DNA of 64,000 bases. Source: Hymenobacter sp. BT559. Lineage in GTDB: Bacteria > Bacteroidota > Bacteroidia > Cytophagales > Hymenobacteraceae. The stretch lies in NCBI RefSeq assembly GCF_017571525.1, contig NZ_JAGETY010000001.1, forward strand, positions 62,001-126,000. The letters are read 5' to 3'. Made by a program: the position numbers and the translations under genes. The notes beneath the pieces are model-generated. The model saw only the letters and a list, made by a program, of their open reading frames with translations. It did not search any database and had not been told where the DNA came from. This document shows positions 27,340-35,610 of the stretch, piece by piece (positions within the stretch are counted from its first letter, which is position 1; each line of letters begins with the position of its first letter).

Positions 27340-27850
27340 AGCTCAGAGGAGTGGGTGAGTAACTAGCTGGCCAAGCACGAGGCAGGCGGTAAGTCAAGTA
27401 AGGGGCGGGCCGTTAAAAGCGTGTGTGGGAGCTGGCAGCTTGTTCGGGCGCTATATCTTTTTCAGATATTCGTGGATGTCGTAGCGGGCGCTGCGCAGCA
27501 CCGGGCCACCTGCTTTGGGCAACGCGGCAAGCAGCAGGCTACTGCCGACGAGCCTGCTCGGGCAGGGGGCAGGGAGGCGCCCCCCTTTCCGTGCGCGGGC
27601 ATGGCCGTAAACTGATAGGAAAACGTTTTTCATAAGGCAAAAAGCGAAGGGCGGCGGGGTATGCAAAAGTCCTTGGGGAAGGCGCGCCCGGCAATACCTA
27701 TTTGTAGGTAGAAACAGTTGGTTTTCAGCTGCCCAGTGCACTACTCCGCAAGCCAATAGCTTACTTGCCGCCCTAAGCCGCTATCCCGGCGCAGTGGGCG
27801 CCCGCGCTGGCTACTGCTTGCATTTGTTTTACCAGGCTGCTGTTTGTGCT
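27340..27850. other. Intergenic region between divergent DUF5723-like and PAS-LuxR genes
   Basis: This 511-base gap must hold two divergent promoters. I found no clean TAnnTTTG on either strand; the nearest on the plus strand is the degenerate TACTGCTTG just before 27823. Several short ORFs exist (for example a 60-codon minus-strand frame ending at 27451), but none has convincing composition or homology that I can see. Nothing else was recognised. Confidence 0.4.
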
Positions 27851-28591
27851 ATGTCTGAGTCTACCCCTCCCACCGATGTCTTGGTGCTGAGCCTGCCCCA
27901 GGCTAGTGCACTGCCGACGCGGGCCCTGCAGCAGCAGCTGGCGGCTATTTTGCTCACCAGCCAGTTTGCCTATGTGTACGACCTGCCTAGCCAGTCGCTG
28001 GTGTTCGTTAGTGCCGGGGTAGAGGTGCTGCTGGGCGAGCGGCCGGCCCCCGACGAGCTGACGCTGGACTGGTTTGCCGCCCGCCTGCACCCCGACGATG
28101 CCGCCGCCGTGGCGCAGGCGCAGGCCCTGGTGCACCAGTATTTGCACGAGCGCACGCACGCTAGCCTGCCCAATTTTCTTTTTTCGCTCGACTACCGCCT
28201 GCGCCACGCCGACGGGCACTACCGGCGGGTGCTGCACGAGTGCCTGCTGCTGGAGCGCGCGCCGGGGCCGGGCCTCATTCAGCGTACGCTAGCCCTCTTC
28301 ACCGACCTCTCGCCGCACAAGCTCACGCAGGAAGTACGCTACCACGTCAATCAACCCGACTTTGCGGCTTTTGCGGCCCGGCAGCAGCCCGCGGCTCCAC
28401 TGCTCACGACCCGCGAAAAGCAGATTCTGGCCCTGGTGCTGCAAGGCCTCACCAGCCGCCAGATTGCTCACCGCCTCAAGCTGAGCGAAGCCACCGTGAA
28501 AGCTCACCGGCGCAACTTGTTGCGCAAGGCCGGCACCCACAACCTACACGGGCTGTTTTTGCGGTTAACTCCAGCGGATACTAGCATATAG
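27851..28591 (+). CDS. PAS-like / LuxR-type HTH transcriptional regulator (first of tandem pair)
   Basis: This 246-residue cytoplasmic protein has an N-terminal PAS-like sensor half (about 35-165; FAYVYDLPSQSLVFVSAGVEVLLG, DWFAARLHPDDAAAVAQ, SLDYRLRHADGHYRRVLHE, LALFTDLSPHKLTQ). A C-terminal LuxR/GerE helix-turn-helix (about 182-240) follows: LTTREKQILALVLQGLTSRQ, then IAHRLKLSEATVKAHRRNLL. No receiver domain is present, so signalling is probably by ligand or protein contact with the PAS half. It is followed 45 bases later by a paralogue of the same architecture. The ATG at 27851 is preferred to an in-frame upstream start at 27794. Confidence 0.88.
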   Translation: MSESTPPTDVLVLSLPQASALPTRALQQQLAAILLTSQFAYVYDLPSQSLVFVSAGVEVLLGERPAPDELTLDWFAARLHPDDAAAVAQAQALVHQYLHERTHASLPNFLFSLDYRLRHADGHYRRVLHECLLLERAPGPGLIQRTLALFTDLSPHKLTQEVRYHVNQPDFAAFAARQQPAAPLLTTREKQILALVLQGLTSRQIAHRLKLSEATVKAHRRNLLRKAGTHNLHGLFLRLTPADTSI

Positions 28592-28636
28592 CACACTAGC
28601 CGTCAGTAATTTGCCATTCATTCCTACACTTCGGCT

Positions 28637-29431
28637 ATGCCCCCACCAGTACTGCCATCTGCTACCCCGCCCGTTGTGCGCCAGATACTGGACTCTAATC
28701 CACCGTCTGTCTATACTCAGCCGGAGGAATGCGACGCCAATCAATTTATCAGCGATATGGCCGCGCAACTTGCCCGGACGCCGCTTATTGGTCGTTTTTC
28801 GTACATCTACGATTATCGGGTTCGCGCGCTACTATTTGTAAGCCAAGGCATCGAAGAAGTTCTGGGCGCTAGCCCTCCCAGCGACCGGCAGACCGTAGAG
28901 TGGCTCTATGACCGGGTGCACCCCGATGATGCCCCCCAGGTAGCGCAGGCGTCTGTGCTTGTCAATACCTACATCCGGCAGTGCCCGCCGGAGGAAAGCT
29001 TTAGCCAGTTTGTTATGGCCATCGATTACCGCCTGCGCCATGCAGCGGGCTATTACCTACGTGTGCTTCGGCAGAACCTCATTCTGGAGCGCGACCTGAC
29101 GGGAGCGGTTATTACAACAGCCGCGATTTATACCGATATCAGCCATCATAAGCTAACCCAGGACGTGCGGCTGCATGTCAACCGGCCTGATTTTTCGGCC
29201 TTCGTCATGCAGCAGGCCCGCACTAACATTACCGCCTATAAAGCGCTTTCCTCGCGCGAGCAGCAAGTGGCTTCCTTGGTGCTGCAAGGGCTTACCAGCT
29301 CGCAGATTGCCGCTAAGCTGCACACCAGCGTGCATACGGTGAATACCCACCGACGCAATATGCGGCACAAGCTTAGCGCGCCCAGCTACTACGACCTGCT
29401 CTGTCAGCTTGACAAACAGGATTTTGGCTGA
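28637..29431 (+). CDS. PAS-like / LuxR-type HTH transcriptional regulator (second of tandem pair)
   Basis: This 264-residue protein is clearly homologous to the preceding gene: GRFSYIYDYRVRALLFVSQG, EWLYDRVHPDDAPQVAQ, AIDYRLRHAAGYYLRVLR, YTDISHHKLTQDVRLHVNRP and the C-terminal HTH SREQQVASLVLQGLTSSQIA. The N-terminal 45 residues differ from the paralogue (Pro/Ser-rich, PEECDANQFISDM). A TAATTTG sequence at about 28607, one base short of TAnnTTTG, may give it a separate promoter. The pair probably arose by tandem duplication and divergence. Targets are unknown; the neighbours are unrelated metabolic genes, with the DUF5723 cluster divergent on the other side. It converges tightly (13 bases) on the following hydrolase gene without a visible terminator. 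Confidence 0.88.
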   Translation: MPPPVLPSATPPVVRQILDSNPPSVYTQPEECDANQFISDMAAQLARTPLIGRFSYIYDYRVRALLFVSQGIEEVLGASPPSDRQTVEWLYDRVHPDDAPQVAQASVLVNTYIRQCPPEESFSQFVMAIDYRLRHAAGYYLRVLRQNLILERDLTGAVITTAAIYTDISHHKLTQDVRLHVNRPDFSAFVMQQARTNITAYKALSSREQQVASLVLQGLTSSQIAAKLHTSVHTVNTHRRNMRHKLSAPSYYDLLCQLDKQDFG

Positions 29432-29444
29432 TTTACAAGTACTC

Positions 29445-30290
29445 TTAACGGGTACGTACCGCTTCTACCGGGCTCGTAGCGGCGGCAAAGTCCAGTACTA
29501 GCTGATTAAACACCGTCGGATTTTCCAGAAATGGCGAGTGCCCACTGCCCGGCACTACGTGCAGCACCCCGCCCCAGCGGCTAGGCGCGGCCAGGTCATC
29601 GAAATAAGCAAAATTGATGGCGTGGTCAAACTCCCCTACCGCCAAGGCTAGCGGCACCAAGGTCTTGCCTACATTGCCTACCTCATCGCGCATTTCGCCC
29701 GCCCCGATGCTAACCAGCAAGTCAGCGCGGGCGCGGCCATCGGCGCGGGCAATAGCCGCCGCCAGCAACGCTACCTCAGCAGGTGCCGGGTCGGGGCGCA
29801 GGCAATAGCGGGCCAATGCGTCTACCTGCGTTGCCGATAAAGAGGCTACGTAGAACAGCTTTCCGGTTTCACTGAGTTGAAATGCGGCCTGCATTTCGGC
29901 GGGCGTGCTCACCGGCGGTGCGCCAATAGTTAGCAGCCCCCGCAGGTTTGGCAGGTCTGGCAGTAGCTCCAGCAGCAGATTGCCGCCATAAGAATGCGCT
30001 ACCACCAGCGCGTGCTCCAGCCGTAGGGCGCGCACGGCCTCCAGCACTATCGTTCGCATGGCCGCCACGCCATAGTGGCCCGGCGCGGGCGGCGACTGCC
30101 CGTGGCCCGGCAGGTCGAAAGCGACCAATCGGAAGCCTTGCAAGGCCGGCGCCTGCCACTGCCGCTCAAATACGTCGGCCGCTAAAGAATTGCCATGTAG
30201 CAATAGTAACGGCGGGCCGGCCGGGTCACCGGCTTCGTAGGCGGCGAGGCTCAGCCCGGCGGCCGGCAGTAAAAACGGTACGGGAAGCAT
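29445..30290 (-). CDS. Alpha/beta-fold hydrolase
   Basis: This 281-residue protein has no signal peptide. It follows the alpha/beta-hydrolase order: LLLLHGNSLAADVFERQW (oxyanion HGN), LVAFDLPGHGQSP, nucleophile elbow VVAHSYGGNLLLEL (Ser), LALAVGEFDHAINF (candidate acid Asp) and VPGSGHSPFLENP (catalytic His). It is most like the soluble haloperoxidase/esterase/lactonase group, and the true substrate cannot be named. A cap region lies between the Ser and Asp elements (MQAAFQLSETGKLFYVASLS). It stands alone, convergent with the LuxR pair and divergent from the CDF transporter. Confidence 0.85.
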   Translation of the reverse strand: MLPVPFLLPAAGLSLAAYEAGDPAGPPLLLLHGNSLAADVFERQWQAPALQGFRLVAFDLPGHGQSPPAPGHYGVAAMRTIVLEAVRALRLEHALVVAHSYGGNLLLELLPDLPNLRGLLTIGAPPVSTPAEMQAAFQLSETGKLFYVASLSATQVDALARYCLRPDPAPAEVALLAAAIARADGRARADLLVSIGAGEMRDEVGNVGKTLVPLALAVGEFDHAINFAYFDDLAAPSRWGGVLHVVPGSGHSPFLENPTVFNQLVLDFAAATSPVEAVRTR

Positions 30291-30582
30291 CGTTAGCAGC
30301 TATTTTTAAACGGGTTAGCAACTTAAAGACAGCACATGTACGATTTATGAAGTCGAATATTGACTACTTATCCTAGCCGCTTATTTTTTGCACTGCCGGC
30401 AAGGCCGTGGGGCCTCCCAGCGTGGTGGGTGCAGCGAAGTAGATGGCCCACCCAATAGTTTTTTGATAAGCAGCAGACGGCGGCTACTGGCTGTGGCTGT
30501 GTGTAATAAGCACTTATGCCGGCTAGCGGCTGTGCCGGGCCGCCCAACCCCCGCCCGCCGGTAGCGTACATGTACGTTGCCT

Positions 30583-31506
30583 ATGTCTGCAAACTCTTCC
30601 TCTAAGCTCTCGCTCTACGGCGGTATCGCCGCCAATGTGGCCATCGCGGTCAGCAAATTCGTGGCCGCCTATATCACCGGCTCGTCGGCCATGCTCTCGG
30701 AGGGCATCCACTCCTTAGTCGATACCGGCAATGGCGGCCTGCTGCTGTATGGCATGAGCCGCAGCCAGCGCCCGGCCGATGCGCAGCACCCCTTCGGACA
30801 TGGTAAAGAACTGTATTTCTGGGCCTTGATTGTGGCCGTGCTCATCTTTGCCATTGGCGGCGGCATGTCGTTCTACGAAGGCGTGAAGCACCTCGACCAC
30901 CCCGAGCCGCTCGAAGACCCCATGTGGAACTACATCGTGCTAGGGGTGTCCATCGTGTTTGAGGGGGCGGCGCTGGTGCTGGCGCTGCGGGCGCTGCTCG
31001 AAAAGCCCACGCCCGGCGTGAGCTTCTGGACCACGCTCACTACGAGCCGCGACCCGGCCGTTTTTGCCTCGGTGCTCGAAAATGCCGCCGCCGTGGCTGG
31101 GCTACTTATCGCGCTGCTAGGGGTGTATTTCGGGCATTTGCTGAATAATCCGCTTTTCGACGGCGGTGCCTCTATCATCATCGGCTTGCTGCTGATGGGC
31201 GTGGCCGTGCTGCTGGTGAGCCGCACCCGGGCGCTGCTCATCGGCGAGGGGGCTAGCGAGGCCACCACGCAGCAGGTGCAGGAGTTGGCGCGCCGCATAC
31301 CCGGCGTCGCCACCGTGCGCCCGCCCCTCACCATGTACCTGGCTCCCGACGATGTGATGCTCGCGCTCGACGTAGAATTTGAAGACCACCTTACGGCTAC
31401 TCAGGTGGAAGAAGCCGTGGAGGCCGTACAAAACAGCATCCGGGCGAAGTACCCCGAGTTTAAACGCATTTTTATCGAAGCCAAGTCGCTAGCCGGGCGC
31501 GCCTAG
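30583..31506 (+). CDS. Cation diffusion facilitator family transporter (ZnT9/SLC30A9-like branch)
   Basis: The 307-residue inner-membrane protein has six predicted spans and a C-terminal cytoplasmic domain (about 215-307). TM2 carries MLSEGIHSLVDTGNGGLLL, and HPFGHGKELYFWALIVAVL follows. TM5 reads ASVLENAAAVAGLLIALLG, and SRTRALLIGEGASEA follows TM6. The canonical CDF zinc site (DxxxD in TM2, HxxxD in TM5) is replaced by HxxxD and ENxxA, as in the SLC30A9-like branch. Metal export by this protein is therefore uncertain. The ATG at 30583 is preferred to a TTG two codons upstream. It stands 45 bases upstream of the GH1-like gene on the same strand. Confidence 0.88.
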   Translation: MSANSSSKLSLYGGIAANVAIAVSKFVAAYITGSSAMLSEGIHSLVDTGNGGLLLYGMSRSQRPADAQHPFGHGKELYFWALIVAVLIFAIGGGMSFYEGVKHLDHPEPLEDPMWNYIVLGVSIVFEGAALVLALRALLEKPTPGVSFWTTLTTSRDPAVFASVLENAAAVAGLLIALLGVYFGHLLNNPLFDGGASIIIGLLLMGVAVLLVSRTRALLIGEGASEATTQQVQELARRIPGVATVRPPLTMYLAPDDVMLALDVEFEDHLTATQVEEAVEAVQNSIRAKYPEFKRIFIEAKSLAGRA

Positions 31507-31551
31507 CGCTAGCCCCGGCAGGGCGACAACGGCAACCCTACCCTTACACCT

Positions 31552-32757
31552 ATGAAATATACTCCGACTGATTCTCCGTTTGCTTCGTTTTGGTGGGGCG
31601 GCTACGAATGCACCGACCAGCTCAACGCCTTTGGCAATCGGGTTGATTTTCTGCCCCTTACCGGCCACCTGCCGCTCCTCGACCAAGACTATGCCGACCT
31701 GGCGCAGTTCAACGTGCGCACCGTGCGTGAGGGCATCCGGTGGGCGATGATTGAGAAAACGCCCTACCAGTACGACTGGAGCACCGTAAAGCTGATGCTC
31801 GACGCGGGCGAGCGCCACGGCATTCAGCAGGTGTGGGACATCTGCCACTTCGGCTACCCCGATGACCTCACGCCGCTGCATCCCATGTTTGCCCGGCGCT
31901 TTGCGGCGGTGTGCCGCGCGTTTGTCGATTTTTACCGCTCGGTGCGGCCCGAGGGCACGCTCATCGTCACGCCTATTAATGAGGTCAGCTTCATGTCGTG
32001 GCTAGGGGGCGATGTGCGCGGCACCTCTCCCTACTGCGTGGGCCAGGGCTGGGAGGTGAAGTACGGCCTGATGCGCGCCTATATTGAAGGCAGCTGGGCG
32101 CTGCGCGAGGCTGACCCCAGCATTCGCTTTCTAAGCACCGAGCCGCTCATCAACATCGTGCCGCCGCCCAACCCCTGGGTGAGCCACGTGCGCGAGGCCA
32201 AGCGCATGCACCGCGACCAATTTCAGGCCATCGATATTCTGTCGGGCCGCATGTGCCCCGAATTGGGCGGCCACGAAAGCCTGCTCGATATTATCGGCTT
32301 CAATTACTACTACGACAACCAGTGGCAGCTGCACCCGCACCGCCACTTGGGCTGGAACGACCCCGTGATGGACCCGCGCTGGGTGCCGCTGAGCGAGCTG
32401 CTGCGCCAGGCCCACAAGCGCTACAAGCGGCCCTTTGTGGTCACCGAAACCAGCCACCCCGGCGTAGACCGGCCGCTGTGGTGGAACATGATTGGCAAGG
32501 AATGCGCCAAGGCCCTGCACATGGGCCTGCCGCTGCTAGGGGCCTGCATCTACCCCATGGTAGACCGGCCCGACTGGGACCACCTCGACCACTGGCACCG
32601 CTCGGGCCTCTGGGATGCTGAGCTGCGGCCCGATGGCCCGCCCCGCCGCATCTTGCACGAGCCCAGCGCCCACGCCCTGCTAGAGGCCCAGGCCTTGGTG
32701 CAGGCTGCCCAGCCGCAGCCCAAAGTGCCCCGGCGGCGCCCGGTGCTGGTGGGCTAG
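31552..32757 (+). CDS. GH1-like (clan A) TIM-barrel glycoside hydrolase
   Basis: The 401-residue protein has no signal peptide. Its start (FASFWWGGYECTDQLNAFGNRVD) and barrel elements resemble family 1 glycosidases. DYADLAQFNVRTVREGIRWAMIEK is followed by VWDICHFGYPDDLTPLHP, the acid/base motif TPINEVSFMSWLGGD, LDIIGFNYYYDNQW, and the nucleophile motif PFVVTETSHPGVDRPLWW. The two Glu residues in INE and TET are the expected catalytic pair. It probably hydrolyses a beta-glycoside in the cytoplasm. The family is often annotated as a glycoside hydrolase of uncertain specificity. It ends with a strong terminator at 32771 and probably shares a transcript with the CDF gene. Confidence 0.82.
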   Translation: MKYTPTDSPFASFWWGGYECTDQLNAFGNRVDFLPLTGHLPLLDQDYADLAQFNVRTVREGIRWAMIEKTPYQYDWSTVKLMLDAGERHGIQQVWDICHFGYPDDLTPLHPMFARRFAAVCRAFVDFYRSVRPEGTLIVTPINEVSFMSWLGGDVRGTSPYCVGQGWEVKYGLMRAYIEGSWALREADPSIRFLSTEPLINIVPPPNPWVSHVREAKRMHRDQFQAIDILSGRMCPELGGHESLLDIIGFNYYYDNQWQLHPHRHLGWNDPVMDPRWVPLSELLRQAHKRYKRPFVVTETSHPGVDRPLWWNMIGKECAKALHMGLPLLGACIYPMVDRPDWDHLDHWHRSGLWDAELRPDGPPRRILHEPSAHALLEAQALVQAAQPQPKVPRRRPVLVG

Positions 32758-32770
32758 GCAAGGACACGTT

Positions 32771-32807
32771 GAAAACGCCCGACAAGCTGTGCTTGCCGGG
32801 CGTTTTC
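32771..32807 (+). terminator. Terminator of the GH1-like gene
   Basis: GAAAACGCCCG (32771-32781) pairs perfectly with CGGGCGTTTTC (32797-32807), followed by ATTT. It lies 13 bases after the stop codon. Confidence 0.85.
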
Positions 32808-32856
32808 ATTTAGGGGCTAGTATCTTGCTGAAGTAGCCACCCTTCTTCCTCTGCCT

Positions 32857-33348
32857 ATGCCAGCCGTTGCCCACCTGTACTCGCCCATTGGGATGCTGGC
32901 GCTGCATGGCTCCGATGCCGGGCTGCACGCCGTGCAGTTTCTCGACCACGACGTGCCGCCGCCCACGGCCCCGGCCGACCTGCCCGCCTGCCTGCAAGAG
33001 CCTCACCGCCAGCTCCATGCGTACTTCAACCGCGAGCTGCGCGACTTCGACCTGCTGTGCGTGCCCCTAGCGGGCACCGACTTTCAAAGACAGGTGTGGG
33101 CGGCGCTGGCGGGCATTGCGCACGGGCGCACGGCCTCGTACCTCGACGTGGCCAAGCTGCTCAATAATCCTAAATCGGTGCGGGCGGTGGGTGCGGCCAA
33201 TGGCCAGAACCCGCTAGCCATTGTGTGGCCCTGCCACCGCGTGATTGGGGCTAGCGGCGCGCTCACGGGCTACGCGGGCGGGCTGGTGCGCAAGCAGTGG
33301 CTGCTGGCCTTCGAGCAACCCGAGCGCCAGGGCGCGCTCTTTGGGTAA
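32857..33348 (+). CDS. ogt: Methylated-DNA--[protein]-cysteine S-methyltransferase
   Basis: This 163-residue protein has the two-part Ogt architecture: a variable N-terminal domain (about 1-70) and a C-terminal DNA-binding/active-site domain. The latter includes GTDFQRQVWAALAGIAHGRT, SVRAVGAANGQNPLAIV and the active-site motif WPCHRVIGASGALTGYAGG. Cys126 is the acceptor residue. It removes methyl or larger alkyl groups from O6-guanine and is consumed once per repair. It lacks the Ada metal-binding regulatory domain, so it is Ogt-type, with constitutive expression likely. It is in the same direction as the following peptidase with a 43-base gap. Confidence 0.95.
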   Translation: MPAVAHLYSPIGMLALHGSDAGLHAVQFLDHDVPPPTAPADLPACLQEPHRQLHAYFNRELRDFDLLCVPLAGTDFQRQVWAALAGIAHGRTASYLDVAKLLNNPKSVRAVGAANGQNPLAIVWPCHRVIGASGALTGYAGGLVRKQWLLAFEQPERQGALFG

Positions 33349-33391
33349 GCCAAGCTGCTTACTTTAGCGGCGCTTACTTCTTCCTTTTCTT

Positions 33392-35518
33392 ATGAAAAAC
33401 CTTTCCATTCTGCTAGCCCTGCTGGCGGCCGGGCCCGCTGGGGCCCAAACCATGGCTGCCATTAAGCCCCTGCCCTACCCCAATACCCGCAAGGTCGATA
33501 CCATAACGACCTATTTCGGCACCAAGGTGGCCGACCCCTATCGCTGGCTCGAAAACGACCAGGCTGCCGATACCAAAGCCTGGGTGCAGGAAGAAAACAA
33601 AGTAACGCAGGACTACCTGAGCAAGATTCCGTACCGCGAGGCCATTCGCCAGCGCCTCACCAAGCTCTGGAACTACGAGAAATATACCGCCCCGCAGAAG
33701 GAAGGCAAGTATACGTACTTCTCCAAGAACACCGGCCTGCAAAGCCAGTATGTAATGTATCGGCAGCTGGGCACGGGCGCACCCGAGGTGTTTCTGGACC
33801 CTAACACCTTCTCCAAAGACGGCACGACCTCGCTGGCCGGCCTGAGCTTCACCAAAGACGGGAGCCTGGCCGCCTATTCGATTTCGGAGGGCGGTTCCGA
33901 CTGGCGCAAAGTCATCGTGCTACGCACCGACACCAAGGCTATTGTGGGCGACACGCTCAAGAACGTGAAGTTCTCGGGCCTAGCCTGGAAGGGCAATGAG
34001 GGTTTCTACTACAGCTCCTACGACAAGCCCAAAAGCGGCAGTATGCTAGCCGGCCAGAACCAGTTGCATCGACTGATGTACCACAAGCTGAGCACCCCGC
34101 AAAGCGCCGATGTGCTGGTGTTTGGCGGGGAGAAAACGCCGCGCAGCAGCATCAGAGGCTATCTGACAGAAGACCAACGCTTCCTGATTATATCGGCCAG
34201 CAACGGCGGCAACCGCAACGAGCTCTACCTCCAGGATTTGAGCAAGCCCGGGAGCGGGATTGTGACCGTTGTGGACAACATGAATAGCAGCAACCAAGTG
34301 GTCGACAACGTGGGCAGCAAGCTTTACATCATCACTAACCTCAACGCGCCCAACAACCGTGTAATTACCGTTGACGCTGCCACCCCCAAGTCCGCCAACT
34401 GGAAAGACCTGATTCCGGAAACCAAAAACGTGCTGGAAGTGAACACCGTGGGCGGCAAAATCTTTGCCCACTACCTCAAGGATGCCACTTCGCTGGTGGA
34501 GCAGTACGACATGACCGGCAAAAAGGAGCGGTCCATCGCCCTGCCCGGCCTCGGCACGGCAGGCGGTTTCAATGGCAAGCGGGAGGAGAAGGAAACCTAC
34601 TACACCTTCACGTCCTACATCTACCCGCCCACCATTTTCAAGTACGACATCGCCACGGGCAAATCGACGGTGTTCAAAAAGGCCGGGGTGCAGTTCGACC
34701 CCACCAAGTTTGAGTCGAAACAGGTGTTTTATAATTCGAAAGACGGCACGCGCATTCCGATGATTATCACCTACAAAAAAGGCGTAGTGATGAACGGAAA
34801 GAATCCCACGTACCTCTATGCGTACGGGGGCTTCAATATCTCACAAACTCCTGGCTTCAACCCCGCCAACATCGTGTTGCTTGAGAATGGCGGCGTGTAT
34901 GCGGTGCCCAACATCCGAGGTGGCGGCGAGTACGGCGAAAAGTGGCACCTAGCCGGCACCAAGCTGCAGAAACAGAACGTGTTCGACGATTTTATTGCGG
35001 CTGCTGAATACTTGAAAACCAATAAGTACACCGACACCGACCACTTAGCCATTGCAGGCGGTTCCAACGGTGGCTTACTGGTAGGGGCCGTGATGGCCCA
35101 GCGCCCCGACCTAGTAAAAGTGGCTTTCCCCGCCGTGGGCGTAATGGACATGCTACGGTACAACAAGTTCACCATCGGTGCCGTCTGGGCCCCGGACTAC
35201 GGCACGGCCCAGGACTCGCCCGAGATGTTCAACTACCTCTATAAGTACTCGCCCTACCACGCCCTGAAGCCGGCTAGCTACCCGGCCACGCTCATCACCA
35301 CTGCCGACCACGACGACCGCGTAGTGCCCGCCCACTCCTTCAAGTTTGCCTCCCGCCTGCAGGAAGACCAGCGCGGCCCGGCCCCGGTGCTCATCCGCAT
35401 CGAGACCAAGGCCGGCCACGGCGCGGGCCGCAGCACCGCCCAGGTCATCAGCGAGCAGGTAGATAAGTGGGCCTTTATGTTTGAAAACATGGGCGTGAAC
35501 TACAAGCCGGTGATGTAA
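33392..35518 (+). CDS. Prolyl oligopeptidase family (S9A) serine peptidase, exported
   Basis: The 708-residue protein has a signal peptide, MKNLSILLALLAAGPAGAQ. A seven-bladed propeller domain follows (about 30-430, starting VADPYRWLENDQAADTKAWV, which is the S9A opening). The C-terminal peptidase domain (about 460-708) contains GEYGEKWHLAGTKLQKQN, nucleophile AGGSNGGLLVGAVMAQRP (Ser558), the acid in ADHDDRVVPAHSFK and the His in KAGHGAGR. It cleaves short peptides after proline in the periplasm or outside the cell. Length and motif order match full-length prolyl endopeptidases. Its strong terminator overlaps the -7 box of the next gene. Confidence 0.95.
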   Translation: MKNLSILLALLAAGPAGAQTMAAIKPLPYPNTRKVDTITTYFGTKVADPYRWLENDQAADTKAWVQEENKVTQDYLSKIPYREAIRQRLTKLWNYEKYTAPQKEGKYTYFSKNTGLQSQYVMYRQLGTGAPEVFLDPNTFSKDGTTSLAGLSFTKDGSLAAYSISEGGSDWRKVIVLRTDTKAIVGDTLKNVKFSGLAWKGNEGFYYSSYDKPKSGSMLAGQNQLHRLMYHKLSTPQSADVLVFGGEKTPRSSIRGYLTEDQRFLIISASNGGNRNELYLQDLSKPGSGIVTVVDNMNSSNQVVDNVGSKLYIITNLNAPNNRVITVDAATPKSANWKDLIPETKNVLEVNTVGGKIFAHYLKDATSLVEQYDMTGKKERSIALPGLGTAGGFNGKREEKETYYTFTSYIYPPTIFKYDIATGKSTVFKKAGVQFDPTKFESKQVFYNSKDGTRIPMIITYKKGVVMNGKNPTYLYAYGGFNISQTPGFNPANIVLLENGGVYAVPNIRGGGEYGEKWHLAGTKLQKQNVFDDFIAAAEYLKTNKYTDTDHLAIAGGSNGGLLVGAVMAQRPDLVKVAFPAVGVMDMLRYNKFTIGAVWAPDYGTAQDSPEMFNYLYKYSPYHALKPASYPATLITTADHDDRVVPAHSFKFASRLQEDQRGPAPVLIRIETKAGHGAGRSTAQVISEQVDKWAFMFENMGVNYKPVM

Positions 35519-35558
35519 CGGGGCTAGCCATTTAGCGCCTGCAAGTATATAGTTTTAT

Positions 35559-35607
35559 AAAAGCGAGATTGAAGCCTGCTATTGGCTTCAATCTCGCTTT
35601 ATTTTTG
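35559..35607 (+). terminator. Terminator overlapping the next gene's promoter
   Basis: AAGCGAGATTGAAGCC (35561-35576) pairs perfectly with GGCTTCAATCTCGCTT (35584-35599), followed by TATTTTTG. The U tract ends four bases before the next ATG. Confidence 0.9.
35600..35607 (+). promoter_or_regulatory. -7 element (TATTTTTG) inside a terminator T tract
   Basis: TATTTTTG matches TAnnTTTG and ends four bases before the ATG at 35611. If used, the transcript would start at about 35612, giving a leaderless or nearly leaderless mRNA. A possible -33 TTG at 35582-35584 is only 15 bases upstream, so support is partial. Confidence 0.4.
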
Positions 35608-35610
35608 AGT

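Noticed and set aside
27421-27756. Several 60-100-codon ORFs in the gap upstream of the PAS-LuxR pair
   Set aside because: Overlapping frames on both strands with no signal peptide, domain or plausible start context; no frame stands out.
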